A DNA stretch of 64,000 nt from NCBI GenBank assembly GCA_900239685.1, contig OENT01000273.1:1-64000 (forward strand), given 5' to 3'. This document shows, piece by piece, positions 1 to 11,547 of this stretch. The DNA is from Rotaria macrura (Eukaryota; Rotifera; Eurotatoria; Philodinida; Philodinidae). The notes beneath the pieces were generated by a model, which was given only the letters and a program-made list of their open reading frames with translations, ran no database searches and was not told the DNA's origin. Made by a program: the position numbers and the translations under genes. Numbering within the stretch: position 1 is the stretch's first letter; the number at the start of each line of letters is the position of its first letter.

Positions 1-1752
1 TGATTTTGACCAATTTTAAATCGATTTTAATCCATAAATATGGTCGCTGTAGGAAATCGATTAAGATACATTTTAAAAGAACCAAATGAAATCTGCCGTT
101 GTAGGGTTGAAAAATCTGATTAAGATCAGATGATAATAGTGCCATTATAAGTAATTTTAAACTTGATTCATAATCGAATTATTTTTAATATGGGATGATA
201 ATTGAAACACTTTATTAAATCAATTTTTGCTATAATCTTAAACTCTGACTTTTCACAGGGGCCTCTAGTAGCTTGTATAACATTGTTTTCATCAATCTAT
301 CCTCTTTTTATTTCTGTTTTTTAAAACAACACGCTTCAAATATAGTACATTTTTATGAACAAACATGATTTGACCAGTATTGAAAGAATCATTAATGTTG
401 AATGTATAACTATTATTAACGAAATATTTTCATTTTATTTACTGCTCTAGACCTTGACGATTACAACCCAGTTCAAAGTGTTGCATAGATTCCTGTAAAT
501 GCATAAAAATTCCGATGGTTTGAAGGAGTAAAATCTATCTTATTGAATGAAACACCGTGGAATGCAGGACTGAAATGAAATTACTAATCAAAACAATCAC
601 ATTGATGTTTGATAACACTTCAAATGACAGTAAACTTTTTCCGTCTCAGCAAGCTTTCTGTTATTCACGAATACGGTACTTTTTAATGCTATAGTAAAAA
701 TTGGTTAATAGAAAAAACCTGAATTTCATTGTATAGTTTTACGTAGGATTTTGGATTCTTAATAACTATCGGCAATGTAGAACATTATTTGGGTTTCATT
801 TTATTAATAGAAATTCTTTTAAAGTTCAGCGTTGAAGTGCTTTGTGGTACAAATTGATGTACTCTGTCGATATATGCCGATACTTTCAACGTTGCTTTAT
901 GATATATTTTCCAAAACTACTTTTTTAATTGGGTCAAGTACTGCAAATATAAGGCCATTTGGCTTAATTCTGTAAAAACGAAGTTGCTTACTTCAAGTCA
1001 TTAGAATTTGTAGACTTAAGAGTGGTATCACAAAACGTTCCATATTTAGGTGACTTTATTAGATTATTCTAAGTGAAATGCACATATCAAGATTTTGAAT
1101 CGATAAGGAAATCAAAACATTTTTTTATTGATAATTATTAATGAAACGTATATAATACTTTTCCAAACTGGACGAATAAGTTTGGACATGAAAGTTCAGT
1201 GAAGCTGAATGATACTGCTTAGAAAATAGAAATAAAAGAGGGAGGCATTCATGAAATAAATAACATAGGAGTTAACTATGATACACTATATAATGATATG
1301 TAATTGACCACTGGAATCTATTTGGCACAGTCATGAAGAAAAAAATATGATGACCATACCAAGATTGACGAATAACTTTTGGACTCACTGTATGAGTGGT
1401 ATGTTATGTATCAGTGTGATTCTTTAGTTTTAGAAATAAACAAAAATTTATGTTCTACTACAACGAACTTATTTTGCCTTTAATGAAAAATTAGGGCATA
1501 AAAACGTAACAATACTTTGCACACATACAATACAGTTCAAACGATATATTTTTAATTGTTGTGTAAAAATTTGAATAACAGAAAATAAATTCATCGTGTC
1601 TTGTTGCACAGAGAAACATAGCCCTACATATCCTGAGGAAAAGATAAAAGTGTGCATCAAATATCACAGGAACTTTTAATATTTGATGAGTAATGTGGAT
1701 AAGAGAATGAAATAGTTCTGCTTTTATCGATAAATCTTGTGCGTCGTCAGAA
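1..1752. other. AT-rich region without a supportable gene
   Basis: No reading frame here resembles a protein I recognise. The first 130 bases contain scattered copies of an ATCGATT/GATTAAG-type motif and may be the tail of a miniature element cut by the window edge. If the F-box gene on the minus strand has further exons they should lie here, but I found no leucine-rich continuation in the short open frames between 1490 and 1790. Confidence 0.4.
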
Positions 1753-1878
1753 TTATCTGATCGATATGTTAGTATTAAGAAGTCCATTGATTGATCTCTT
1801 GTACATCAAATTAATGAAGTAGAGAATTATGTGTGTAGACAGAAGTTGCATAAACAAGTATAACGCACGCAATCTTAC

Positions 1879-2253
1879 CTGGAGACATCCGACGCACTTT
1901 AGGAAAGTTTGAAGGCTACCATTATCAAAATTAATAAGAGTTAATGAATGAAGATTCTTAAATCGACTACAATTGATGATGGAAAGGAACGGATTCGTTT
2001 CGCCGAGCTGCTGTTCAGTATTGAAGAGAACTATCGAAATAATGTTTTCTGGTTCAATCGCACTAGACATGACTTGTAAATTAACACTTGATATTGGCGT
2101 CATGTAAAGTTTATAGCGATTGTATGTTTTACTGGCATAATAGAGCCGCTGGCAAACACAGCGAACTGAATTGCAGATATGATAAGTATCCAAATGATCA
2201 TAAATACAATATACGATCTCAATTGGCAAAGAAAGAAGAGATGTTGCCGACAT
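1879..2253 (-). CDS. F-box protein, first exon (partial gene)
   Basis: Seen: ATG at 2253 opens 125 codons ending at a strong splice donor (CAG followed by GTAAGATT at 1878). Residues 5-50 form an F-box: a Leu-Leu-Ser-Leu-Pro start, then the spacing of ILE/VAL/CYS and a VRCVCQRL turn ending in TYNRYKLY. Known: the F-box binds SKP1 in SCF ubiquitin ligases, and the C-terminal repeats choose the substrate. Bdelloid rotifers have very many F-box genes with this same VCQRLY/TYNRYKL signature followed by leucine-rich repeats. Residues 75-120 begin such a region (FKNLHSLTLINF). Inference: the gene continues in exons toward position 1, but these are not recognisable, so it may be truncated or decayed. 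The frame stays open to 1753 past the donor; that extension is probably intron. Confidence 0.7.
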
Positions 2254-2930
2254 TGCGTTGCTTTAGTGAGAAATATGCGTTCGAAATAAGCCGTCACCTT
2301 TCACGCCGATATGCTATGACTCAGAGCTGTGAATAAACCATCTTATCGAAGACTTTTTTATGAGTTAGCTATGCATTCAACGATTGGAAATTTCCAACTT
2401 ACTTGTTACGTCAATGGATTGGTGACTCGAATGTAAATCTTCAACTTGAGGAAAATCCAAATATTATCATTACCGTCCTTGTTTTAAATGCTACCTTATC
2501 AAATCTGATGGCTATGCTAAAAATTCAATTGAAACAGATGATGATACGTAGCTATTCAATTTCTCTGCAACAAGAATGTGCTCGTGAATATTAATCATTG
2601 TAACTTGAAAGCCATAAGTTCGAAATCTGAAAACGTATAAATTTCATCAATTCTCTCGCAGTATTAAACAGAATCTAACTGACTTTACAGTAAAATTTTT
2701 CAAAGTACATAATATTAGATATTTTCAACATGAAAAGACAAACGTTGGGCATTTGTGTGAGTCATGTCTTCAATTACAGCAAACCGAACAGCCTGTTTGT
2801 TACTATGGCAGCATGAAAATACTCTCCATTCTGTTTCTGCCTGTTCTTGATATCGGTTTTTTTCGTTCTTTTTAAATTCTTTCTCGAAGAAATAACACAC
2901 TTGCAATAGTTTTGCATTGAAAAAGCAAAA
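2254..2930. other. Intergenic, no gene recognised
   Basis: Short open frames only, none with family resemblance. This is the upstream flank of the F-box exon and would contain its promoter; no clear TATA or initiator element stands out. Confidence 0.4.
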
Positions 2931-2938
2931 TATTTACA

Positions 2939-3381
2939 TAGGGGTGCAACAAATCTTTAATGAATTTGGGATTTTTCACCAAATCTCTGAGGTTTGGACT
3001 TGGATTTGGTTTTGGTTTCTGGATTTCGGGTATGATTAGAACTTAGTTCCTAGCTGTGGATTTCGTCTATATTTGGATCACAGGATTGTTTATATTACTT
3101 TTTTCAGCTTAGATTTGGGATTCGGGATTGGTGATACGTTTGGAATTTGGACTTGAAGTTGGTTTTGGGTCTTAGATTTGGATTTGGACTTGGGTTGTTT
3201 TTTCTATCTAACATCAGTCAAATTTTGTAGTCGTGCTACATTGAAACCAAATCTAAATCCCAAACGCAAATCCTACCCAAATCCTAGCCATAATGATACA
3301 GACCAAATCCAAATCTCAGTCAAGAACAAATCCAAATCTATTTGCACTAAATCCCAAGGCCTTGGATTTGTTGCACCCCTA
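2939..3381. mobile_element. TIR miniature element with 8-bp target duplication (hAT-like)
   Basis: The ends are a 17-base inverted repeat: TAGGGGTGCAACAAATC at the left and its complement at the right. They are flanked by identical 8-mers TATTTACA at 2931-2938 and 3382-3389. Length is 443 bp. The interior is made of repeated TTGGATTTGG-like and CCAAATCC-like words, so the arms can fold back on each other over much of their length. No transposase is encoded. An 8-bp duplication with a G-rich TIR is the hallmark of hAT elements; MULE elements can give 8-9 bp as well, so the superfamily is an inference. The exact 8-mer pair suggests a fairly recent insertion. Confidence 0.85.
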
Positions 3382-3389
3382 TATTTACA

Positions 3390-3794
3390 GTAAGAATAGA
3401 TGATGAATGATAATGAAGCAACAGCGAGGATCATCCTTTTTCAATGAATTTCATTTCATTAAGAGTAAGCCATTTGAGTAAATCTAAAAATGAAGATGTT
3501 GCTGTCTATCTTGCATTATTGAACACTCACACCTCGCAGCATAGCCCACACTATACACCCATGCCATAGCCAAACGAAATTTCTGATTCTTTAGTTTTTG
3601 AAGTTAATACTATGCCCCATTGTGCAGAAATTTATGAAGCGGCAAGAGATTGTCTAGAAATAAGAGGTGATGAAAGTGAATTTATACACGCTACAAGGAG
3701 TTCGGAGTAGTTTGTTGGAAAACGTTGTCTGAATGAAAAAAAAGCTCTTGGGTAGAAACGAGAAACAGGAACAAAAATTACGGTTCGATACTCA
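3390..3794. other. Intergenic, no gene recognised
   Basis: Short frames without family resemblance. This is the 3' flank of the unknown minus-strand exon at 3795. Confidence 0.4.
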
Positions 3795-4376
3795 TCAGTG
3801 CGTCGTGAATTGCATTAGTACATCATTAACGGCCATTTGCAGTTCTACTCGCTGCATCCACTGTTTACTTATGAAATCACAGTCATCCCCAGGTATTTTT
3901 GCTGTGACTCGATCGTGCCAATATGTAAGGTTACTGTAGAACGCACTATAACAGATCGCTACAATCCAATGGAAGGTTTTGTCATTGATCGACTCGTATC
4001 TCGAAATCTGTTCGTTTCGGCGATTTTTCTCGGTCATCACGTATTTGTTCATTTCGGTATAGAATGTGTTGATACTGTCTTGTATGTTTTGAATTTGCTG
4101 AAAATCTATGTTGTTGAAGTTTATGAATTCGAGTGATCTTTTTTCCTCTAGTATAGTAATTATATGATATAATCCATGGGGGCCATTCAATAGATGGTGA
4201 AACTTGGGCTCATCTTCCACAATGGCTACTACATCATCCATAGCAGATAAGCGTCCACGAATATCAGTTACACGCTTACTGCTCTCTAATATTAACACAC
4301 GGGGTTCATCATGAAGTGGGTTTATTGGTTGAGTGTTTGAATTATTAAATGTTTCATCATTGGTCTGTAAATCGGA
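3795..4376 (-). CDS. Unrecognised protein, terminal exon
   Basis: Seen: an open frame of about 193 codons ending at a stop at 3795. It has no upstream ATG within the frame; instead it is preceded by a good acceptor (TTCTCATTTTAG just above 4376). I therefore read it as the last exon of a larger gene, not a gene starting at the GTG at 4298. The product is hydrophilic, with an acidic, asparagine-rich start, a mixed helical middle (residues about 60-130) and a Trp/Tyr-rich segment near the end (FHWIVAICYSAFYSNLTYW). No transmembrane segment or known motif was found. The upstream exons were not located; 4400-5400 has no convincing partner. A real coding exon is likely from its length and composition, but the function is unknown. 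Confidence 0.45.
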   Translation of the reverse strand, partial: SDLQTNDETFNNSNTQPINPLHDEPRVLILESSKRVTDIRGRLSAMDDVVAIVEDEPKFHHLLNGPHGLYHIITILEEKRSLEFINFNNIDFQQIQNIQDSINTFYTEMNKYVMTEKNRRNEQISRYESINDKTFHWIVAICYSAFYSNLTYWHDRVTAKIPGDDCDFISKQWMQRVELQMAVNDVLMQFTTH

Positions 4377-6851
4377 CTAAAATGAGAATAGGTCTATATC
4401 TTATCATGAAGCAGACACTTGGCAAATAAAGAAATATAGTTTTGAGCAGTCATATATTTGTAACAATCAGTGCGATCAATATTTTTATTATGATTTTTCC
4501 TTATGCATTGATTCTTTCAATAAATTATTTGCGAATAATTTTAAGTCAAAAATTCATTGTATGCCAGACTTGCTTGATGCCAATATTGATACTGTATAAC
4601 TGGCTATAGTCAGATTTATCGCAAACTTTAAAGATAACGCTTTATCTTGACTTCATGTGCAACAATGAAAGTTAAATAAAATACTACAGTTCAGTTTATT
4701 TTCAACTGCTAATTTAATCATCAAACTTTAATAGTATGGTAATATCCAAAGAAGTATTGAAAATCAGTAATAAAATGTATGAGCAGAAGTGGGAGCAACT
4801 TGGGAATGAAAAAGCAGTCTGTTCTTTTTATCAGCTCGTACTTCAAGACCTCAGTGCTATATCTGCTGTGATGGTTTTCATAGCTATAAACAGTACATAT
4901 CCCAATTAATAAACAGAAGTATCTGAATGATATCTAAAACTTTATATAAATATATGAGGAATTAAGAATTCCATAGTATAAAATAGAATATTACATCGGA
5001 TATTATTATGAGTGCGAATAAAAGCTGTATTAATGATTGACGCTTTTTCGCGACATGAACTCAACATAGACATCTTCCAGCTCTCGAATGAGACAAATTG
5101 CTCACAAATAAGTGTTACATGGCACGGTTCTATGGAAAAAAGCACGAAAACATGTTCAAGTGGCGTGTATACTAAATCTGATGTTTTATACCTTTCTGTT
5201 ATTCAATCAGTTTGGATAAGTACTTTTTCAAGCATAGAATATCACTCGAATGCTGGGGGATTTTTCTTTAGAATTCACGTTTTGCAAAGAATTTTACTAT
5301 TAACGGACATATTTTATGTGGCTTTCACTCATATCTGTAGAAGTGCTCAATACACTACTTTAATAGAAAATGTTAAGATATGATCGGGCGGATGAAAGGT
5401 GTACCGACGACACCATAATTTTTCTTCGATGGAATTCAATTAACAATTTTTCTTCAAATAAGTAATATAAGGTATTAATGCAAAGTCAATAAATATCGTC
5501 TGTTTTATTGTCCTCGTCAATTGTAGCGAAGTTAATAGGGGCGATACTTTTGCTTTAAAAACCTCGGGTAAATTTGTTAAAGCCATTGGATTTTGTTTTA
5601 AAGTTTAGATTTAATAACAGATCAAGGTGAAAGTGCAGATTTTTCGAGCTCTATATTTAATCCGCATTTATCCAGCTGATCAATTGTCATACTCTCACGA
5701 AAGTTTTCGTGGTTGATGAATCCCAATCAGCAATGAGATGCTCGAAATTGTGGATTATATTTTTCCCCTCTAGGAAGAAACTTTCGAGCAACTATACGTT
5801 TTTGTGAAGGAAATCTGAATAAAATTAAACGAGACCAAGGAATACGGCTCTAAGGAGATTCTTCGTATAGGAATACATTTAACAATTTTTTACCTATGAG
5901 TTGTTGAAATTCAATAGCCTTTTTAAGTGTTAAAGAGCTTACACTTAATATTTGGGCGTATGTAAGTTCTAACCTTACTAAAACTTTCATTTCATTTGAA
6001 TAAACTGGAACAATTTTACGAAGGTGAAAAGTCACAGTTGAACATTTATCCTAACGAATGCATTAACTCAGAGTGATTCAAAATGGTCCGTCCTTGAAAG
6101 TATCTTTCATTGAATGAAATATCTTAAATTATGTCTGTGATTAAGTTAAAAGGACCTATGATGATAAAATATTTTCGTTCGAAGTTTACTTCGAGAGCGA
6201 GTTATCACCAAGCGATTACGGTATTGTACTGATCAATCATTCTCTGGATACCCTTAAAGAACACAATTTTACCTGTGACAGTAATGCTAACTAATCCATC
6301 GAAGTTCATTTCTAACTAATTTCTCTTCACAAAATAAAAGGTTACTTTCTGGTATTACGGAAATTCACATAAGTTCTCTAACATTGCTCTTCTGCTGCTA
6401 ACCAGTTTTCCCTATTATTGACCTAAAAACTGAGGCTTTTCTAAACATTTTTCAGACAGACGAGCAGATACTTTCAGCTGTCGTCTATTGAGAAATCAAC
6501 TTCTTCACTAGGACAAATGAAATGCTTAAAAAAACCTTAAACTTTGACTCAAGAATCTGGCTTTGAAGTGTTTCCATCTGCAGGAATCCCTGAACTCCTC
6601 GAGAAATCTTTCGAAGAACTAGTGACCTTCTACGCATCTTGAAAAATTATCTATTGATTAACTAGATTTTCTGGAGATAGTTAAGATGGAAAAGAAAATC
6701 TAGGTGTATTCTAAGCCTAGCAATATATCTATCGTGGGTTAGCTATTAAAATTTGACTTGTCTCGTAAACGAAGAAAAGGTACTCTAATGCATTCCAAGT
6801 TCTATTGGAGTCAATGCGAATATATTAAAATTTTTGGAAGCTAATATTGAA
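4377..6851. other. Long stretch without recognisable genes
   Basis: Several short open frames (for example around 5012-5383 on the plus strand) have no family resemblance and lack good start context. No TIR pair or tandem array was found. Upstream exons of the minus-strand gene ending at 3795 could lie here but cannot be identified. Confidence 0.35.
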
Positions 6852-7078
6852 GGTATTTAGGTGGACACTCATTTCGTCCCATTCATTTCGTCCCAAACTA
6901 ATTTTTTAACACACACTATGCCCCTCTACAGCTTGTCCCTACTACTTCCTTGATATGCTTAGTTAACTAGAACAAAAGACTAACAGAAAAGAAAGGAAAC
7001 ATTCACACTGAAATCTTATCTATGACATAAACCTTTTCTCCTTTAAAATTTAGCAAATGTTGTTAACCATACGACTAA

Positions 7079-7216
7079 ATGGTTGATATTGAAATTTTAA
7101 AGAGTAAAAGAGGAAATCCGATTGTGTATCATGGTGGACTCGCGTACACGCAACACCGATTGACTGGTGAAAAACGTATCCTTCGATGTGAAAACCGCGA
7201 CTCCACGCGGAAATAG
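7079..7216 (+). pseudogene. FLYWCH-type zinc-finger remnant inside TIR element
   Basis: ATG at 7079 opens 45 codons to TAG at 7214. The peptide follows the N-terminal half of a FLYWCH finger: a Lys/Arg-Gly segment (LKSKRGNPIVYHGG), an aromatic strand (LAYTQHRL), then KRILRCENR, where the family normally has a Trp two residues before the first zinc cysteine. Here that Trp is Leu. The second cysteine and the histidine pair are missing because the frame stops. FLYWCH domains bind zinc and DNA and occur in MULE transposases and in genes derived from them. With only half the finger left, this is a relic carried by the element, not a functional gene. The assignment rests on pattern, not on a search. 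Confidence 0.45.
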
Positions 7217-7386
7217 CTGTGGTTGTTGGTATTGGTCTTTTCTTCGCTCATAAAGCCACACCGATATTGAACGAATTCGAATGGGTCAAGAGCTAAAACC
7301 CAAAAAGAAGATCTATGCTACTTTTGATTCACGATTAAAACGAATTACTGCTTCTTATAATTTCGAATCCGATGGAGAGTGTCTGT

Positions 7387-7713
7387 CCAGTAGGATCATT
7401 CCGACCATTGGATCAGATCATGTTTCTATCGGAGTTTCTCTTATCTGATGAAATCCTATCGGATTCCTGGTTGCGATCTGAGATTCGCATCCCTAGTGTT
7501 GGATTTTATCGAATCCTACTATTGGAATCCGATTGGATTTCATCGTATGATAAAACAGGCCTCCACTATTGGGATTAAATGCTGATTCGTACACAAATAA
7601 GAAAATGGGTTTCTTCCGTCGGATCCGTTACTGTTTCAACAACCCGGATTCTCATAAGATTTCATCGGATCGTAGGATCCGATCGGATTCGGTATCGGAT
7701 TCACTCACCTGGG
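7387..7713. mobile_element. MITE copy A (CCCAGG-type ends), nested
   Basis: About 327 bp rich in ATCGGATTC/GAATCCGAT words. It aligns by eye with 32947-33257 in the same orientation, sharing long stretches such as ATTTCTATCGGAGTTTCTC and GGATTCCTGGTTGCGAT. The right end TCACCTGGG is clear; the left end is eroded (CCAGTAGGATC). It sits inside the 6860-7934 element, so it is the younger insertion of the two. It codes for nothing. Confidence 0.7.
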
Positions 7714-8178
7714 TGGCCCGCGTGGCTGCTAACGTGAAATTGAATTCTTGAACTGTTATTCATTCGCAACCATATTTTTTATATATTTAAAAAAGAAGAT
7801 TGTAGCACATGGCACCCTATATTACACAGAATCATCACAATTGAGTTTTTCAATGGGACGAAATGATTGGGGACGAAATGAATTTGGGACGAAATGAACA
7901 GGACGAAATGAATGGGACGAAATGATAGGGTGCCGGTATTTATGCTGATAATCCCATGAAAAGCTTGTTAACGCAGTCCCTTTGGGATATTAATATGAAA
8001 CTCACATTTTCTGTATAAACTATAGTAGATCTAATCACAAGTAACACCAGTTGCCATGGATTGTAATGGGGACTGTTATCAATACGAAGAGGAGCCGAAA
8101 AACTTCGGTTTACCACTTACACTCATTGCTTTCTTCAAAAACTTGTGAGTTACAGTGAAAAACATTCGTAAAAATCTG

Positions 8179-8581
8179 CACAGGAAAAAAACGAATTTTT
8201 ACTAAACTCTCACAAAAGGTTCCGAAGATTAATAAAAGCATCCTCTGACCATCTAAAGCTTAAAAAGCGAGTCTTCAAAGCTACGAGACCTAAAAAGGTT
8301 CTTACTGTGTATCCAGGATAAGAACCATCTCCTATGAAACCATTAGGGTTTAAGACGAAACTCTAAAGGTTCCGTATTTTTCAACGAAATGTTTTTCTCC
8401 TGTACGAAACTTAAAAAAAGGTTTCGTAGGAGATGATTCTTATCCTAGATACATCGTAAGAACTTTTTAGATCTCTTAGTTTTGAAGACTCGCTTTTTAA
8501 GTTTTAGAAGGTCTGAGGATGCTTTTATTAAACTCCGGAACCTTTTGTGGGAGTTTAGTAAAAATCCGTTTTTTTCCTGTG
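8179..8581. mobile_element. Foldback MITE, 403 bp
   Basis: The two halves are inverted copies of each other over nearly the full length. The left end CACAGGAAAAAAACG is matched by the complement of CGTTTTTTTCCTGTG on the right. Further in, AAAAGGTTCTTAC and GATAAGAACCATCTCCTA are matched in the opposite order on the other arm. A related, larger copy is at 46225-46898. I could not see a flanking duplication. No coding capacity. Transcription through it would give a long hairpin RNA. Confidence 0.8.
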
Positions 8582-10610
8582 TAAGTTATAGTGATTCTCT
8601 TCTCAACTTGTATATTTATTCTCCGGACTTTAAGCGGACATTGTTCAATTCTTTGTGATGCATTTTTTCCTAAAACTACAACAAATTCGTTCGAGAATAA
8701 ATTTTTTATTACACTTTCTATTATTACATAAATAATGCATTTTTTTCCTGCAGAGCTCTATTTGAGGATATTCTTATAGAGAAGAGGAATAGTAAAAAAT
8801 GCGCCAACATACACGTTCGGTTTAACCATCTGAAGATAATACAAAACACAGTTTCATGTTCACCTTATTTCAATGTACGTTTTCCCTAAATAGTACATAA
8901 TTTCAAAAACCGCTTTTATAACTTAGATCGCCACCAAAGTTTGATGACACGACAGTTGAGCCTTTACATTGATGCATATTAGGCAAGATACCGAATCAAC
9001 ATCTACGCATGCACGTAAATGAAGATTGGAAATGCATGTAAACCTGTGACGTCTCATGATGTGAATGATTCCATGGTACGTCCATATTAATAATACGACT
9101 ATTTCTACAGAAACGAACAAGTATTCGAATCATCTATTCTGATGATTAACTTTAAAATCGTCAAGTATTTCGAAGATAACGTTTTTTGAAAGTCTATTTC
9201 GAAACAATCGATGTTGTGCATCTCATTTTTCAATTTCGAAGGGAATTATTTTTCGGGATTGAAGTAGCAGTTACCTCGAACAATCAATTAATCAGAAGGC
9301 TGGTACACAGCTATTCAAGTAGTCTGATCACTTAACTGTTTTCAGGATAAAAATGTGTATAAATTCTGTTTTGCATTGATCTAAGCAGTCGGCTCCAGCG
9401 TCTCACATTCTCAGATGATCTTGATACCAGCATTAGTGCAGCAGTAAACTATTTTTAAATTTATTTCCTTCACATACAAATACTCAATTTCTTTATGCAT
9501 CTATTCACTTTCTCCCTGATAAATATAGATAAGACCTTTTTCTGCGTGTGCGACATTTGCATAATAGTTTGTCCTCTATAGAACCTGTAAGCTTCATATC
9601 TTACGAAACTGAAGGCATTCGGTGTTCTAATCTCAAACACATATCCCTATTGAAGCTAATAAGAGCTGATACTCATGATGGTTTCAGAACACTATGCGTT
9701 ATTCTTCTTCTTCATAAAGCCGCAGATTTTTGAATTGTTTGAAACCACAAATCTGCATTGTTGAACTTTTCTCGTTAAGATAAATAATTTAAGGGTTGTG
9801 TTATTTATTCTGTGTTAGTCTATAAGCATTAGCAAGAACGATGAATAACGACCTATCATGTATTTGCTTAAAATATTTAGTAGATGAATCTTTTCGAGTA
9901 AAGACTATCAATTTAAAAAAACAATTTTTCAACAAGCTTCGAGGAGTAATTTTCGGTTTGATCAATTAGACAACTTTTCAACATACCACTCAAAGGGAAA
10001 AGCTAATTTTATGATTGCTATTGATTGCTTTCTATCTGTTCATCATCAGACAGAAAATTCAGGATGTCTTTGAATAGACTGTTTTTTGTTATCACTAAGC
10101 AGCATCGCAACCATGGTTTTGATAAGGATTAATGTCTGCGAGGGAAAGTTCATTTTCTCATAGCCGAAATTTTCGATAATTATCAATGATTATCAATGAT
10201 TGTTTTCAATGTCTTGACGGTCACATAGTGAATTCTAGTTGTATCTTATACTAAGTTTAGTTTTAATAATTTAGCACAATAACAATCATGGTTAAACAAG
10301 GAACTAATTCTCTGATTGCTAATGATTGCTAATGATTGCCAATGATTGCTTTCATTGCAATCAGCTTTTCCACTTTGATACCACTAGAGATTTCCATACA
10401 ATTTAATCTGCAGCATTTGCGAAAACTTCTACGACTGCATTTCTCGGATAATTTACAATTTCTAAAATTGAATTCTTTCACTGTTGATCATTTACGTTTC
10501 TCTAGGCTATTCATTATCATAGCGTATTTCAAGATTCATTGAGCACGAGTCGACTTAGTTTGCTGAACAGTTCAGAAAGTGAGATGTCTCTTATTGCGTA
10601 AACCACATGC
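8582..10610. other. Long stretch without a supportable gene
   Basis: Mostly AT-rich sequence. Two plus-strand frames (9548-9733 and 10336-10542) have a faint leucine-rich character (SNLKHISLLKL; LQHLRKLLRLHF) that could be remains of an F-box/LRR gene, but neither has convincing start or splice context. A short tandem repeat lies at 10312-10350. Confidence 0.35.
10312..10350. repeat. Short tandem repeat, TGATTGCTAA x4
   Basis: Four units of a 10-base word, TGATTGCTAA, the third with CC in place of CT. Related TGATTG words recur at 10012-10030 and 10186-10205, so the array sits in a zone enriched for this word. Confidence 0.7.
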
Positions 10611-10839
10611 CTGTAAAAAATAGCGCACATTAAAATAACCATTATGGGTTTCGAAAATACAACGTATAATAAAACATTTTTCCGTTTATGAAAACTTTCA
10701 TAAACCCTTTAGAGTCTTTTGACCACGATCATTGGCTCTCGAAAGCTTTGCTAAAGCTTTCATAAACGGAAAAAGGGATTCTTATACGCTGCATTTTCAT
10801 AAACCGTTAAAGGGTTTATTAATGTGCGCTTATTTTACA
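10611..10839. mobile_element. Foldback MITE, 229 bp
   Basis: The left end CTGTAAAAAATAGCGCACAT is mirrored by the complement of ATGTGCGCTTATTTTACAG at the right. The arms continue to match inward (TTTTTCCGTTTATGAAA on the left against TTTCATAAACGGAAAAAG on the right) up to a short central loop near 10725-10750. No protein and no clear target duplication; the three bases TGC flank both sides, which may be chance. Confidence 0.75.
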
Positions 10840-11547
10840 GTGCGTATGGTACCTCACTGCGTCGGGCATATGTGAGCATTAGAAATATGCATGCCTTTTA
10901 TTAAAGAACGCTTTCGTTTTGTTACATTTACTAACGCATGTAGCCGATAATGAACAAATAATGCAAAAATGACACATTATTTAACATTATTTTCCAAAGA
11001 CAGCATATAATTAATTGCAATTCATTATTTCTTTAATTTTCATTGAAAATCAACGCATTTAATGCATTATTTTAGAATAATTTAGAAATACGAAATAATG
11101 CATTATTGTTGAATAATGTTGTAATAGGAAAAAATGGATTGACAGTCAATGTATTTCAATGCACTATCTCGGACTAATATTGAAACACGATTAAACGCAT
11201 GGCTTTATTGAGTTCTCAAGTTGGCTGAAATTCAGGAAAATTCTAACTTTATCATAATTAGAATTTTTCGTATAAAGTTTGATTAAATTAAAATGCTATG
11301 TAAAGCGCAAAATAATCTAACTGTTAATCTATATGGTCACCTTATGAAAAGCGATCCGAATAGCAGGTGTACCCAGCATAATCAAAATGTACAGAAACCT
11401 TGCCAAGTCTCTAGTGCACGCTGTGTTGCACACGACTGACAAAAGCAAAGTGTACACAGAACACTGTGTCTGAAAAATTAACATTTTGTGTTTCATAGAA
11501 AAATCAGTTTTTATATGAATTGATTCTAGTATCGGTGGATGTGAGAA
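10840..11547. other. AT-rich intergenic with TGCATTATTT words
   Basis: Between 10960 and 11150 the word TGCATTATT and variants recur many times on both strands. A similar patch lies at 15040-15190. These may be two relics of one AT-rich repeat. No gene is recognised. Confidence 0.4.

Larger units (their letters stand above)
6860..7934. mobile_element. 1.07-kb TIR element with 8-bp target duplication and FLYWCH remnant
   Basis: The left end has two copies and the right end five copies of a CATTTCGTCCC / GGGACGAAATG word in opposite orientation, so the TIRs are themselves short tandem arrays. The outermost bases (GGTGGACACTCATTTCG left, complement of GGCACCCTATCATTTCG right) are flanked by the identical 8-mer GGTATTTA at 6852-6859 and 7935-7942. 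Length is 1075 bp. Inside are a FLYWCH-like reading frame (7079-7216) and a nested MITE (7387-7713). FLYWCH fingers are associated with MULE transposases, and 8-9 bp duplications fit that superfamily, so this is probably a non-autonomous MULE. No intact transposase is present. Confidence 0.8.

Noticed and set aside
9548..10542. Leucine-rich plus-strand snippets suggesting an F-box/LRR gene
   Set aside because: Two short unrelated frames without F-box, start codon context or joinable splice sites.
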